Below the pieces are notes generated by a model, which saw only the letters and a program-made list of their open reading frames with translations, did not search any database and was not told where the DNA came from. The position numbers and the translations under genes are program-made. A stretch of 64,000 nucleotides of DNA from Micavibrio aeruginosavorus ARL-13 (lineage in GTDB: Bacteria > Pseudomonadota > Alphaproteobacteria > Micavibrionales > Micavibrionaceae), in assembly GCF_000226315.1 (NCBI RefSeq), contig NC_016026.1, forward strand, positions 2,417,984 to 2,481,983. The letters are read 5' to 3'. How positions within the stretch are numbered: position 1 is the stretch's first letter; each line of letters opens with the position of its first letter. Of this stretch, positions 50,867 through 60,720 are shown in pieces.

Positions 50867-52816
50867 TTACAGCGGCTTGGGCGGGCGCATATCGTTGCCC
50901 CCGTCATTTGCAGGCGTATCACCGAATGTTCCCGGGCCCTTCGGTGTTTCGTCCGGGGCCGGCTGCGACGGATCGCGTGTCAGCACGCCGCCATTCGCCA
51001 CAATCTTGATTTCCGAACCGCTGAGCGTTTCGTATTTCAACAGGGCTTCGGCAATGTTTTCCAGCTGGCCCCGATGGTCGGTCAGGATTTGTTCCGCCAT
51101 CACCTTGCCCATGTCAGTCAATTCGCGAATTTCCTGATCCAGCATCAGCGAGGTCACTTCGGAAATACTGCGCGACCGGCCCGTGGCCCCCATCGCCTGT
51201 TCCTGACGGCTGGAAGAATACAAAACCGCGCCCGCTTTATCGGACAGGCCCCATTCCTCAACCATTGCCCGCGCCATGGCCGTGGCGGATTGGATATCGC
51301 CGGATGCGCCCGTTGTCACCTTGTCCGCGCCGAAAATCATTTCTTCGGCGACACGGCCGCCATAGCACACAGCCAGACGGGCATGCGCCTGCTGACGGGT
51401 CAGGGATACGCGATCGCCTTCCGGCAATTGCATGACCATGCCCAAAGCCCCACCGCGCGGGATAATCGTGGCCTTGTGGATCGGGTCCGCCCCGGGGGCG
51501 TGGATCGCGCACAAGGCGTGGCCCGCTTCGTGATAGGCGGTCAGGCGTTTTTCCTGTTCCGTCATGATCATGGTTTTGCGTTCCGCACCCATCATGATGC
51601 GATCCGCGGCCCCTTCGAAATCGGCCTGGGTGATGGCGTTGTCGCCACGACGTGCGGCGAACAGGGCGGCCTCGTTGGCGAGGTTGGCCAGATCAGCGCC
51701 CGAAAACCCCGGCACGCCGCGTGCAATCACCTTTACATCCACATCCGGCGCAATCGGTTTGTTGCGCAGATGGGTTTCAAGAATACGGACACGGCCAGAC
51801 AGATCGGGAAGGCCCACATGCACCTGACGGTCAAAACGGCCCGGGCGTTTCAGCGCCGCATCCAGAATATCGGCGCGGTTGGTTGCGGCCAGAATGATAA
51901 TGCCTTCGGTTCCATCAAACCCGTCCATTTCGACCAGCAACTGGTTCAGCGTCTGTTCGCGTTCATCATTGCCACCGCCGACACCGCCGCCCCGCTGGCG
52001 ACCCACAGCATCAATTTCGTCGATGAAGATAATGCACGGCGCGGATTTTTTGGCTTCTTCAAACAGCTCGCGCACGCGTGCGGCGCCACGGCCCACAAAC
52101 ATTTCAACGAATTCGGAACCGGATTGGGACAGGAACGGCACACCCGCTTCGCCCGCAACCGCTTTGGCCATCAGGGTTTTCCCCGTTCCCGGCGGACCGA
52201 CCAACAACGCACCGCGCGGAATTTTTGCGCCCAGACGCGTATATTTTCCGGGGTGTTTCAGGAAATCGACCATTTCCATCAATTCTGATTTGGCTTCGTC
52301 AATCCCAGCCACGTCTTCAAAGCGCACATCGCAATCCCGGGCATTGAATTTCTTCACCATGGATTTGCCACTGAGCAAGCCGCCACCACCGCCACCACCC
52401 GGACCCTTCATGCCACCGCGCATCATGAACATAAAAAACCCAATCATCAGCGCCGCAGGCAGCAATGTCAGGAACAGACGAGACATAAACCCAGCTTCCT
52501 GCGGTTTGTCGCGGGCTGATAAATCAACCACATCAACACGCTCGCCATAGAGGCGGTTCATGATGTTTTCATTCACGGGGATACGCGAAACGATCAACGT
52601 GCCGTTGCCATCCAACGCCCGCACTTCGCGACCATCCTGGCCACGCAACTCAATCTCTTCGAAATCACCGCGCAGTGCCATGTCGATAAACTGTGTATAG
52701 GGCTTGTGTTCGGCCTTTGGACGCGCGGCCTGGTCGTCGGCCTTGGTGTCCATCATGTTATAGGCCACAGCCACAAAAAGCGCCGTCAGACCGACTTTTA
52801 TGAGCATATTCGACAT
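50867..52816 (-). CDS. ftsH: ATP-dependent zinc metalloprotease FtsH, second copy
   Basis: FtsH degrades membrane and short-lived cytoplasmic proteins. The 649-residue protein has two N-terminal membrane helices (about residues 5-20 and 112-130). The AAA+ module carries Walker A GPPGTGKT (about 210), FIDEIDA (about 262) and the Arg-finger region KRPGRFDRQ. The protease carries HEAGH (about 430) and Asp in ASGDIQSAT. Compared with the neighbouring copy, the periplasmic domain is quite different and the [11 protein letters not shown] pore-region box reads [11 protein letters not shown]. All catalytic residues are present, so it should be active. The tail is Asp/Pro-rich. It follows the other copy by 83 bases. 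Confidence 0.94.
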   Translation of the reverse strand: MSNMLIKVGLTALFVAVAYNMMDTKADDQAARPKAEHKPYTQFIDMALRGDFEEIELRGQDGREVRALDGNGTLIVSRIPVNENIMNRLYGERVDVVDLSARDKPQEAGFMSRLFLTLLPAALMIGFFMFMMRGGMKGPGGGGGGGLLSGKSMVKKFNARDCDVRFEDVAGIDEAKSELMEMVDFLKHPGKYTRLGAKIPRGALLVGPPGTGKTLMAKAVAGEAGVPFLSQSGSEFVEMFVGRGAARVRELFEEAKKSAPCIIFIDEIDAVGRQRGGGVGGGNDEREQTLNQLLVEMDGFDGTEGIIILAATNRADILDAALKRPGRFDRQVHVGLPDLSGRVRILETHLRNKPIAPDVDVKVIARGVPGFSGADLANLANEAALFAARRGDNAITQADFEGAADRIMMGAERKTMIMTEQEKRLTAYHEAGHALCAIHAPGADPIHKATIIPRGGALGMVMQLPEGDRVSLTRQQAHARLAVCYGGRVAEEMIFGADKVTTGASGDIQSATAMARAMVEEWGLSDKAGAVLYSSSRQEQAMGATGRSRSISEVTSLMLDQEIRELTDMGKVMAEQILTDHRGQLENIAEALLKYETLSGSEIKIVANGGVLTRDPSQPAPDETPKGPGTFGDTPANDGGNDMRPPKPL

Positions 52817-52856
52817 TGATCAAAAATCCTTTTTCGTCACTCGTAAAACCAAAGAC

Positions 52857-52873
52857 CCGGGCTTGAGGCCCGG
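52857..52873 (-). terminator. Weak stem-loop between the two ftsH genes
   Basis: A 6-bp stem (CCGGGC/GCCCGG) followed on the minus strand by a T-rich run; may attenuate the second gene. Confidence 0.35.
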
Positions 52874-52899
52874 ATCCTGTATTCCTGTTTGAGCGCCCG

Positions 52900-54894
52900 T
52901 TATTGCGGACGCATTTCGTTATTGTTTGCCGGGTGTGGCGGCTGGGCATCATTTGCATTGATCGTGCGCGGCGTTTCATCCGGCGCAGGATCGATCGGAT
53001 CACGGGACAGGGGCTTGCCCTGCGCCACGGCGGCAATTTCCGAACCGCTGAGCGTTTCGTATTTCAGCAACGCCTGCGCGATATTTTCCAACTGGTCGCG
53101 GTGGTCGGTCAGGATCTGTTCCGCACGGACCTTGCCGCTATCGATCAGCTCACGAATTTCCTGATCCAGCATCAACGAGGTGATTTCGGACATGTTTTTT
53201 GACCGTCCGACGACGCCCATCATTTGTTCTCCGCGGCCAGCGGAATAACGCACTGTGCCCGCCTTGTCGGACAGGCCCCAATCCTGGACCATGCGTTCGG
53301 CCATATCGGTCGCCGCCTGAATATCGCCGGACGCACCGCTGGTGACCTTGTCGTGGCCAAAGACCATTTCTTCGGCCACACGGCCACCGAAGCACACAGC
53401 CAGACGGGCATGCGCCTGTTGACGGTTCAGGGATACGCGGTCACCGTCCGGCAATTGCATGACCATGCCCAGCGCGCCACCGCGCGGAATAATGGTGGCT
53501 TTATGGATTGGGTCCGCACCGGGGGAATGCAAAGCGCACAGCGCGTGACCCGCCTCATGGTACGCGGTCAGGCTCTTTTCTTCATCCGACATCACCAGCC
53601 CTTTACGTTCCGCACCCATGATGATGCGATCACGAGCCTGTTCGAAATCGGTAGCGGTCACCAATTTTCCGTCACGGCGCGCGGCACACAGCGCCGCTTC
53701 GTTCACAAGGTTGGCCAGATCCGCACCCGAGAACCCCGGCACGCCCCGCGCAACAACACGCGGGTCCACGTCTGTATCCAGCGGCACGTTGCGCATATGG
53801 GTTTTCAAAATCTGTACCCGGCCCGACAGGTCCGGCAAACCAACATAAACCTGACGATCAAAACGGCCCGGACGCTTCAGCGCCGCATCCAGCATTTCCG
53901 CACGGTTGGTGGCCCCCAGAACGATGATGCCCTGGTTGTCTTCGAACCCGTTCATTTCGACCAGCAATTGGTTCAGCGTACTCTCAGATTCCTGATGCCC
54001 GCCACCTGCACCATTGCCGCGCGCGCGGCCCAGCGCGTCAATTTCATCGATAAAGACGATGCACGGTGCATTTTTCTTGGCTTCCGCAAACAGGTCGCGC
54101 ACGCGGGATGCACCAACACCCACGAACATCTCAACGAATTCGGAACCGGATACGGTGAAGAACGGCACGCCCGCCTCGCCCGCGACCGCCTGTGCCATCA
54201 GGGTTTTCCCCGTGCCCGGCGGGCCGACCAGCAACGCGCCATGCGGGATCTTACCGCCCAGACGTTTGTATTTTTCCGGGTTCTTCAGGAAATCGACCAT
54301 TTCCATCAATTCGGTTTTGGCTTCGTCAATCCCAGCCACATCGGTGAAGCGCACTTTGCACTCTTCGGGCTTGATCATTTTGGCTTTGGATTTGCCAAAG
54401 CCATTGGCGGGCCCTTGGCCACCGCCCATTTGCTTCTGCTGCTTTTTCTGCATCCAGTACATAAAACCGATCAGCAGGCCGACCGGAATGATCGACAGCA
54501 TCAGCATCATCATAAAACCGCCACCACCAAAGCCACCGCCGCCGGATGAAGGTTGGGGCGCGGGTTTACTGGTGACATCAACGCCGCTTTCTTCCATGCG
54601 GCGCATGAAGGTATCCGGGCTTTCGTAGATGTGGGTGATGTAGGTTTTTTTGTCGATGGTCTGGATGCGTGCGTTCTGGCCTTGAACATCCACGGAATAA
54701 ATCTGTCCCTGACGGGCGCGTTCGATAAATTCGGAATAAGACATCCCGAACGCCTTGAACTCACGGTCGTAGTTGCTTTGCTGGCGATCGCTATACGCCC
54801 AGTATCCAACCCCGGCAACCATTGCAAAAGCAACGGCCAAAGCGATCGTATTTTTCTTCTTTTTCGCGTTCGGATTCTTCTGTGGCGCAGCCAT
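52900..54894 (-). CDS. ftsH: ATP-dependent zinc metalloprotease FtsH, first copy
   Basis: The 664-residue protein is the canonical FtsH: membrane helices near residues 15-32 and 130-148, periplasmic domain between them ([30 protein letters not shown]), Walker A GPPGTGKT (about 225), [20 protein letters not shown] (about 445), and [23 protein letters not shown]. The usual [11 protein letters not shown] box is intact, unlike in the second copy. It is first of two tandem genes, close to dnaQ. The 226 bases before it are AT-rich and must hold the promoter. Confidence 0.96.
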   Translation of the reverse strand: MAAPQKNPNAKKKKNTIALAVAFAMVAGVGYWAYSDRQQSNYDREFKAFGMSYSEFIERARQGQIYSVDVQGQNARIQTIDKKTYITHIYESPDTFMRRMEESGVDVTSKPAPQPSSGGGGFGGGGFMMMLMLSIIPVGLLIGFMYWMQKKQQKQMGGGQGPANGFGKSKAKMIKPEECKVRFTDVAGIDEAKTELMEMVDFLKNPEKYKRLGGKIPHGALLVGPPGTGKTLMAQAVAGEAGVPFFTVSGSEFVEMFVGVGASRVRDLFAEAKKNAPCIVFIDEIDALGRARGNGAGGGHQESESTLNQLLVEMNGFEDNQGIIVLGATNRAEMLDAALKRPGRFDRQVYVGLPDLSGRVQILKTHMRNVPLDTDVDPRVVARGVPGFSGADLANLVNEAALCAARRDGKLVTATDFEQARDRIIMGAERKGLVMSDEEKSLTAYHEAGHALCALHSPGADPIHKATIIPRGGALGMVMQLPDGDRVSLNRQQAHARLAVCFGGRVAEEMVFGHDKVTSGASGDIQAATDMAERMVQDWGLSDKAGTVRYSAGRGEQMMGVVGRSKNMSEITSLMLDQEIRELIDSGKVRAEQILTDHRDQLENIAQALLKYETLSGSEIAAVAQGKPLSRDPIDPAPDETPRTINANDAQPPHPANNNEMRPQ

Positions 54895-55120
54895 GATGAA
54901 ACAACTCCCGATCCTGTTTTTTCTTTGTTTTTATTTTTTAAGAGGGAAAGTCGTAGGCCGCTCAACCAAAGCTGTCAATTGATTGTTATGGGAATCGCGG
55001 ATTTTTGAAATAATCGTGCGCATTCAGCGGGTTAGGATTTCCCGCCGGGGTCAAAATTCGCCTGTAATTTCAAAGACTTTGCGCGCGGCCCGCTTGGGGA
55101 AAGCCCAAGTTCCGGGGGCC
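54895..55120. promoter_or_regulatory. Upstream region of ftsH and end of dnaQ
   Basis: A gap of 226 bases between same-strand genes, with an AT-rich block at 54905-54950. A heat-shock-type promoter would be expected for ftsH but I cannot identify boxes with confidence. Confidence 0.35.
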
Positions 55121-55825
55121 TTAATCCGCCCGCTTCCAGATGGCGTCCGTCAGAGACGCGACCAGTTTTTCATGGGCCTCGGCTTCATCCGCCGGAATGG
55201 GAAATTCGCGTTTTTCGCGGGCCTTGCGCCGCACCGGGTCGATCCCCGACAAAACCGATCCACGGCCCTGTTGTGTCGACCCGCTGGTCGCGCCCAGGCC
55301 CAAACCATGTTGCCGCCCGCCGCACAGCTCCAGATACACTTCCGCCAATAACTGCGCGTCCAGCAGCGCCCCGTGTAATTCCCGGCCCGAGTTATCAATA
55401 CCAAAACGGCGGCACAGCGCATCCAGGCTGGCGGGTGAGCCGGGGAATTTTTCCCGCGCCACCTTCAGCGTGTCAGTCACATCCTTCAAGCGATAGCCCG
55501 GGAAGCCCACATTGGCCAATTCCGCGTTCAGGAATTTGACGTCGAATTCCGCGTTGTGAATAACCAGCTTCCCGTCATCACCAATGAAATCCAGAAATTC
55601 GGTGTAGATTTCAGCGAAGACCGGTTTGTCCTTCAGGAACTTGTCATCCAGCCCGTGCACCGCCACAGCCTCGGCCGGGACGGAGCGTTCGGGGTTGATA
55701 TATTGGTGATAGGTGCGCCCCGTCGGCACATGGTTCATCAGCTCGACACAGCCAATTTCAACCAGCCGGTCGCCCTGCAACGGGTCCATGCCCGTGGTTT
55801 CGGTATCGAGAACAATTTCACGCAT
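55121..55825 (-). CDS. dnaQ: DNA polymerase III epsilon subunit (proofreading exonuclease)
   Basis: The 234-residue protein is a DEDDh exonuclease: Exo [12 protein letters not shown] at residues 5-15, Exo [15 protein letters not shown] near 95, and Exo [17 protein letters not shown] near 155. These residues bind two metal ions to remove mispaired bases behind the replicative polymerase. The ATG at 55825 fits the family start ([12 protein letters not shown]). It is part of the conserved near-origin set with coaE and aroE, although here a glutamine amidotransferase and a small gene intervene. Confidence 0.95.
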   Translation of the reverse strand: MREIVLDTETTGMDPLQGDRLVEIGCVELMNHVPTGRTYHQYINPERSVPAEAVAVHGLDDKFLKDKPVFAEIYTEFLDFIGDDGKLVIHNAEFDVKFLNAELANVGFPGYRLKDVTDTLKVAREKFPGSPASLDALCRRFGIDNSGRELHGALLDAQLLAEVYLELCGGRQHGLGLGATSGSTQQGRGSVLSGIDPVRRKAREKREFPIPADEAEAHEKLVASLTDAIWKRAD

Positions 55826-55869
55826 GGGGCGACTATGAAAGGTTTTGCAAGGCCGTGCAAGGGGCAGCA

Positions 55870-55897
55870 AAAAGCCCCCGTTGATACGGGGGCTTTT
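55870..55897 (-). terminator. Terminator after the small membrane protein gene
   Basis: Arms AAAAGCCCCCG and CGGGGGCTTTT with loop TTGATA. It isolates dnaQ from the gene upstream. Confidence 0.85.
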
Positions 55898-55916
55898 AAG
55901 ATTTCAGATGCTGTTC

Positions 55917-56342
55917 TTATTGCGCCCGCAAGACCGGAGCCGCTTGCTTGGTTTTTGTAGAAAATTCTGCGACGGGTCGTGCTGGTTCACTTGCCCCTAC
56001 ATCATTCGCCGCATTTGCTTCGGCTGTCACATAGTAGTAGCTGGCAGCTGCGGCCAAAATGGAGCAAAGAGTCTTGATTCTCGCATCCCGTTTGATTGCC
56101 GGGAGAAGCTTGTTTCCATCCTTCTTGGAAAAATCGTGCGAGGTTCCATAGGCATATGTAGCAATTGCACTCAGAGAAGCCACAGCCAGAGCCGTCAGCT
56201 GGGACGAGACGCCCACCGCGGCATAGCCGACTGCTGCGCCATACGTGGCGAAACTGGCCAGAAGCGTGGCATTCGCACCCTTGGCGTTGCTGATAAACAG
56301 AGATTTCAAATCGCCTTTATGATTTTGAACATCGTTGGTCAT
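55917..56342 (-). CDS. Small hydrophobic protein of unknown function
   Basis: A 141-residue protein with two or three hydrophobic helices (TLLASFATYGAAVGYAAVG, LTALAVASLSAIATYAYG, TLCSILAAAASYYYV) and a polar start and end. I recognise no family. It has its own terminator, and the sequence before it is AT-rich (56343-56440), so it is monocistronic. Its base composition is slightly lower in G and C than its neighbours and it interrupts the conserved coaE-dnaQ order, so it may be a later insertion. Confidence 0.65.
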   Translation of the reverse strand: MTNDVQNHKGDLKSLFISNAKGANATLLASFATYGAAVGYAAVGVSSQLTALAVASLSAIATYAYGTSHDFSKKDGNKLLPAIKRDARIKTLCSILAAAASYYYVTAEANAANDVGASEPARPVAEFSTKTKQAAPVLRAQ

Positions 56343-56443
56343 TAGGGTTCCCCTTCTAATTCATTTGTTTCGAATGGGGGGACCGTAATCAAGCCTATGT
56401 ATTATGTCAATACAAAGGATTTTATTTGTTATTTTTCAATGTG

Positions 56444-57160
56444 TTATGAACCGCACTGTTCCAGCCATTCATTCAAACACAGCCGCGTTTGCGCCTGCAT
56501 TTTCGGCAGCCAGTGGTCCGTATCGGCGCGCAAGCCGTTGAGGTCCAGATCGCCGCTGGCGGCGCGGTGAGCGAGGCCGACGGACCAGCTGTGCATGATG
56601 CGGGGCGTGACCTCGACATGGCATTGGAACGCCAGGACGTGATTATCAATCGCGTAAATCTGGTTTTCGTACTTCACCGTGCTGGCCAGACGTGTGGCGC
56701 GTTTGGGCAGATTGAATGTATCACCATGGCGTTGCATGACGCGCGTGGATGTATTGTCGAAATAACGCGCGACGGAATTTTTCCCCGCATCGGTCAGGAC
56801 CAGATCATGCCAACCGAGCTCTTCGCCGCGCGGGCCCTTGTACACATCTTCACCGCAAGCCGCCGCAATCATTTGTGCACCAAGGCAGATGCCCAGCACT
56901 GGGCGGCCCGCATCGATGCGCGTGCGCACGGCGTCAATTTCATGGTTCAAAAACGGGTATAAATCGCGCTGGTAAATACCGCACGCCCCGCCCAGAACCA
57001 CCAATAAATCAGGCTTTAACGGGTCCAGACCGGAGAAATCATGATCGAATGTATCGATCAGCGCGATGTCCGCGCCGCGATCCACCAGCACGTCGGCAAT
57101 GGTGCCCGCGCCATCGGACATGGAGTGGCGAAAGATTGTAACGTTACGGATGGTGGACAT
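56444..57160 (-). CDS. Class I glutamine amidotransferase (GMP synthase-like)
   Basis: The 238-residue protein has a GATase fold: GGACGIYQRDLYPFL, the nucleophile Cys in VLGICLGAQMIAAACG near residue 95, RGEELGWHDLVLTD, and the His-Glu pair in AFQCHVEVTPRIMHSW near 180. Such stand-alone proteins resemble the N-terminal half of GMP synthase or YfeJ/gamma-glutamyl hydrolases. The substrate is unknown. Its start overlaps the coaE end by 17 bases, so it is translated with coaE. Confidence 0.9.
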   Translation of the reverse strand: MSTIRNVTIFRHSMSDGAGTIADVLVDRGADIALIDTFDHDFSGLDPLKPDLLVVLGGACGIYQRDLYPFLNHEIDAVRTRIDAGRPVLGICLGAQMIAAACGEDVYKGPRGEELGWHDLVLTDAGKNSVARYFDNTSTRVMQRHGDTFNLPKRATRLASTVKYENQIYAIDNHVLAFQCHVEVTPRIMHSWSVGLAHRAASGDLDLNGLRADTDHWLPKMQAQTRLCLNEWLEQCGS

Positions 57161-57767
57161 GGGGCGATGGTCCCTGTTGCAGGAGGTTACGCACGATTGT
57201 TTTTAACGCACGCATGGTATGCACGCGGCCAAGGCCCGTCTGGACAACGTAATCGGCCCGTTTGCATTTATCCGCATCGGGCATTTGCCCAGCCAGAATG
57301 GCATTGAATTTATCGACCGTCATATTGGGGCGCGCCAGCACGCGTTGTCGTTGCACGTGCGGCGGCGCGGTGACAACGATGACTTTATCAACACGCGATT
57401 CCGCACCGGTTTCATACAGCAACGGAATATCCAGCACGGCAATCTTCACGCCCAACGCACGGTTTTTATGCAGGAAATCAGCTTGGGATTGCCGCACCAT
57501 CGGGTGCAAAATCCCCTCTAAAATCGCCTTTTTTGCAGGGTCGGGGAAAATAATCGCGCCGAGTTTTTTGCGGTCGATGGCATTGTTGGTTTGATCCAGC
57601 ACACCGGGAAACGCGGCTTCAACCGCCGCCACAGCGCCGCCGTTCGGGCCCAGCAATTCATGCACGGACGCATCGCTGTCATGCACGGGCACGCCGAGGC
57701 GCGTAAACATGGCCGCCGCCGTGCTTTTCCCCATGCCGATCGATCCGGTTAAACCTAAAACAATCAT
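57144..57767 (-). CDS. coaE: Dephospho-CoA kinase
   Basis: CoaE phosphorylates dephospho-CoA in the last step of coenzyme A synthesis. The 207-residue protein begins MIVLGLTGSIGMGKSTAAAMF, with the P-loop at residues 8-15. HDSDASVHELLGPNGGAVAAV follows, then DIPLLYETGAESRVDKVIVV near residue 115-135. It overlaps aroE by four bases and the amidotransferase by 17, so the genes form one transcript. Confidence 0.96.
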   Translation of the reverse strand: MIVLGLTGSIGMGKSTAAAMFTRLGVPVHDSDASVHELLGPNGGAVAAVEAAFPGVLDQTNNAIDRKKLGAIIFPDPAKKAILEGILHPMVRQSQADFLHKNRALGVKIAVLDIPLLYETGAESRVDKVIVVTAPPHVQRQRVLARPNMTVDKFNAILAGQMPDADKCKRADYVVQTGLGRVHTMRALKTIVRNLLQQGPSPHVHHP

Positions 57768-58606
57768 GACCCCACCAATCGTTCCATCACGATGGATTCC
57801 AATTCATCATCTACATGCGGCATCACACCATACCACGCATCAAAGGCCGGGCGCGCCTGATGCAACAGCATGCCAAGGCCTGTTACAATTGTGTTTCCGC
57901 GCATTTTCGCCTGTTGCAACAACGGCGTCATCAACGGGCGATACACAATATCGTACACCACAGCATTGGGGGACAGACCGCCGACATCCATATCCAGCGG
58001 TGCTTGCCCGGTCATACCCAGTGATGTTGTGTTGACCAGCAAATCCGTATCCGCCAGCGCGCCGCCGCGTTTTTCCCAATCCACAATCAACACGCGCCCA
58101 TCATCATCCAGATCATTGGCCACCGCCACCGCGCGTTCGCGTGTGCGGTTGATCAGCGTGATCCATTCAAAATCTTCGCGCAATAACGCATACAGCACAG
58201 CCCGCGCCGCGCCGCCCGCCCCAAGAACAACCGCGTGTTTGCCGGATAAATGAAAATCAGGCACCGACGATTTCAGGTGATTGATAAACCCATCCACATC
58301 GGTGTTGTGCCCGTGCAAACGGCCACGATTGTCGATGGTCACGGTGTTGACCGCGCCCACCGCCTGCGCCGTGTCATCCAGATCATCGCACAAAAATGCA
58401 ATTTCTTCCTTGTGCGGCAGGGTCACATTGAACCCGACATAGCCATCATCCACCAGCGCGCGCACGCGGGTCGACAAGTCATCGGGCGCGATATCAATGG
58501 CGGTATAGGTCCCGTCAATCCGGTATTGTTGCAACCAATGCGTATGGATCACAGGGGACAAAGAGTGCGATACCGGATGGCCGATCAAGCCCGTCTTGCG
58601 CGTCAT
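57764..58606 (-). CDS. aroE: Shikimate dehydrogenase (NADP+)
   Basis: AroE reduces 3-dehydroshikimate in the chorismate pathway. The 280-residue protein has the substrate motif GHPVSHSLSPVIH at residues 9-21, the catalytic Lys in FNVTLPHKEEIAF near 64, and the dinucleotide-binding VVLGAGGAARAVLYALL near 126. The NRT motif (TLINRTRERAVAVAN) favours NADP+, and the late GLGMLLHQARPAFDAW region near 250 is present. It overlaps both ppsR and coaE by four bases. Confidence 0.96.
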   Translation of the reverse strand: MTRKTGLIGHPVSHSLSPVIHTHWLQQYRIDGTYTAIDIAPDDLSTRVRALVDDGYVGFNVTLPHKEEIAFLCDDLDDTAQAVGAVNTVTIDNRGRLHGHNTDVDGFINHLKSSVPDFHLSGKHAVVLGAGGAARAVLYALLREDFEWITLINRTRERAVAVANDLDDDGRVLIVDWEKRGGALADTDLLVNTTSLGMTGQAPLDMDVGGLSPNAVVYDIVYRPLMTPLLQQAKMRGNTIVTGLGMLLHQARPAFDAWYGVMPHVDDELESIVMERLVGS

Positions 58607-59481
58607 GACAACAGCTCCGGCTGATCCTTGTGCCCCAATTTTCGTTGCAGCAACAATTGAATTTCCGCCGATGTTTCCTCGACCGAACGGCGCGTCACAT
58701 CAATCACCGGCCAACCATGGGCGGAGAAAAATTTGCGCGCGACGCGAATTTCTTCCTCAACACGGTCAATGTCCAGATAGGTATTTTCGGTGTAATGCGG
58801 ATTCATGTCCTCCGCCCTCAATCGATTGCGGCGCAAAGCCACCAGACGATCCGGCGTTTCGGTCAGGCCAACGATCAATGGCCCATCATGCGATGAATCC
58901 TTTAATTTCAGTACTTTTTCAGGGAAGGGCAGATCGGGGACAAAGGGAATATTCGCCGCGCGAATGCCGCGCCGAGCAAGGAAAATGCAGGTCGGTGTTT
59001 TCGATGTGCGCGATACGCCGACCAGAATAACATCCGCCTCCTCGATCCCGTCCAGATTTTGCCCATCATCAAACGACAGCGCAAAATCCACCGCATCAAT
59101 CCGTTTGAAATACGCCGCGTCCAGCGCGTGCTGCAACCCCGGCACGCCCTTTGGCGCAACCCCCAGATAAGACGATAACCCTTTAATAATCGGGTCCAGC
59201 ACAGGCATGCAGGGCAGGCCCAAATCATGCACGGCGCGTTGCAGCGTTTTGCGCAAATGTTTATCGACCATGGTGAACAACACCGGCCCCGGATTTTCGG
59301 CAATTTCCGCGATCACGCGTTCAAGCTGTTTATCCGTCCGCACCATCGGCCAGAACCGCTCCACCGCCTCAACCTCTTCAAACTGGGACAAGCAGGCGCG
59401 CGCCAGCCCCTGCAATGTCGTGCCGGTGGCGTCAGAAACCAGATGAATATAAAACGGCGCATCGGCGCGATGGTGTTTCAT
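58603..59481 (-). CDS. ppsR: Pyruvate, phosphate dikinase / PEP synthase regulatory protein
   Basis: A bifunctional kinase/phosphorylase (DUF299) that switches PPDK or PEP synthase. The 292-residue protein has IHLVSDATGTTLQGLARACLSQF near residue 10, the ADP-binding loop ILVGVSRTSKTPTCIFLARRG near 150, and IVGLTETPDRLVALRRNRL. The stop overlaps the aroE start by four bases (ATGA). Many Alphaproteobacteria have maf between this gene and aroE; here maf is missing and the two touch. Confidence 0.95.
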   Translation of the reverse strand: MKHHRADAPFYIHLVSDATGTTLQGLARACLSQFEEVEAVERFWPMVRTDKQLERVIAEIAENPGPVLFTMVDKHLRKTLQRAVHDLGLPCMPVLDPIIKGLSSYLGVAPKGVPGLQHALDAAYFKRIDAVDFALSFDDGQNLDGIEEADVILVGVSRTSKTPTCIFLARRGIRAANIPFVPDLPFPEKVLKLKDSSHDGPLIVGLTETPDRLVALRRNRLRAEDMNPHYTENTYLDIDRVEEEIRVARKFFSAHGWPVIDVTRRSVEETSAEIQLLLQRKLGHKDQPELLS

Positions 59482-59519
59482 CCCGCTATGGTAGCAGTTT
59501 TCAGTCGTTGGAAAAGGCC

Positions 59520-60680
59520 CTACCCGCGCGGTGTCGCCGGACGAACCAGATCCCCCTCGGGGAAGATCAGGCGGGCCAGATCGGCGTCGCGGAACGGGAC
59601 GTTGTTCACCATGACCACTTCCATGTCGTACATGATGTGGAACAGGTGGGTTTGGTTGATTGGGTCGCTGAGGCCCGCGAAGAACGGGTCTTTCAGGATG
59701 CCATCGCCCAGACCGGACAAATACGCGGTGCCGTCGGGCAGGATGGCCAGGCCTTCGATCACCGCCGGGGTGACCTTGTCCGCGCCGAAGGACGGGGTGA
59801 TATCATCGTTGAGGAAGACATCATCCAGAACTTCCAATGTTTCATGGTCGCTGGCATCCACGCGGGCCGTATCGGCATACCATTGGCGGAAGGTGTAGGC
59901 GAGCACGGCGCCATTGAACAAGGCGCCCGGATCGCGTTCCAGGAAACGGGTGAAAATGGTGGCCATATCGCCCTCTTCTGACCCCAGAATATGGCGCCAG
60001 ATTTCGGCGAAGCCTGCCCCGCGCAATTCCCAGCCGGCCAGAATGGTGACGGTGTCGCAATCGGCCGCGCGCACGCGTTCCAGCATCAGATATTGGTCGG
60101 GCGCAAAATCTTCTTCCGATCCGTCCAGACGGTTTTCATGCCAGACGTCGCGCAAAGCACGGATAAAGGTGGTCAGCAACGCATTGCGGAAGAACGCCGA
60201 GCGGCCCAGCGCATCGACATTCATGCCAAAACGATCAATCAGGATCAGACGTTCGGCCACATCGATGTAATAGCCTTCGCGGCCCAGATGATCGAGCCCA
60301 ACGGACCAGCCATGATCTTCGGCATCCAGCATCAGGGCGCGCACCAGCGGACTTTCCCCCGCCATCATCGCGCACCAGGTCAGAACATCGCGGTCGGTTT
60401 TAAAGGCGAACGGGCGTTCCTGAACGCCGTCAATATCGGATTGATCGGCTTCGGCCAGAATGGCGGCCAGCGGCCAGAAGCACGGCATCATCCGCACGGA
60501 CGGCACGGCATTCGGGCCGGACAGCAAGGTCACGGCATCGCCCGTGGAATGGGTCAGATCATAAACATGGGGATGGGCCACATCGCGGTTGAGATCGCGG
60601 CCATGCAGGCGTTTCAGATGGGTTTTGCGCGTTAAACGCTCGGACTTCATTGAATCAGATCCACACACATCGTCATCCAT
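59520..60680 (-). CDS. Uncharacterised protein, paralogue B of a tandem pair
   Basis: A 386-residue soluble protein without signal peptide or membrane helix. It is helical with acidic stretches. The middle (about residues 150-260: YYIDVAERLILIDRFG, FIRALRDVWHENRLDG, VTILAGWELRGAGFAEIWRHIL) can be aligned by eye with paralogue A (HYDRDANAIFLNPRRD, LARELRRMWQHRNG, IRVAWELQLAGNRDPWERL). I chose the ATG at 60680; a 163-residue upstream extension on the same frame overlaps paralogue A and looks like a shadow. An ATG at 60650 is also possible. The arrangement recalls HExxH-type putative metallopeptidases, but the His is not present. Confidence 0.7.
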   Translation of the reverse strand: MDDDVCGSDSMKSERLTRKTHLKRLHGRDLNRDVAHPHVYDLTHSTGDAVTLLSGPNAVPSVRMMPCFWPLAAILAEADQSDIDGVQERPFAFKTDRDVLTWCAMMAGESPLVRALMLDAEDHGWSVGLDHLGREGYYIDVAERLILIDRFGMNVDALGRSAFFRNALLTTFIRALRDVWHENRLDGSEEDFAPDQYLMLERVRAADCDTVTILAGWELRGAGFAEIWRHILGSEEGDMATIFTRFLERDPGALFNGAVLAYTFRQWYADTARVDASDHETLEVLDDVFLNDDITPSFGADKVTPAVIEGLAILPDGTAYLSGLGDGILKDPFFAGLSDPINQTHLFHIMYDMEVVMVNNVPFRDADLARLIFPEGDLVRPATPRG

Positions 60681-60720
60681 CCAACGGGGAGAATTCCCCG
60701 TCAGATCGATCAATTCATAC

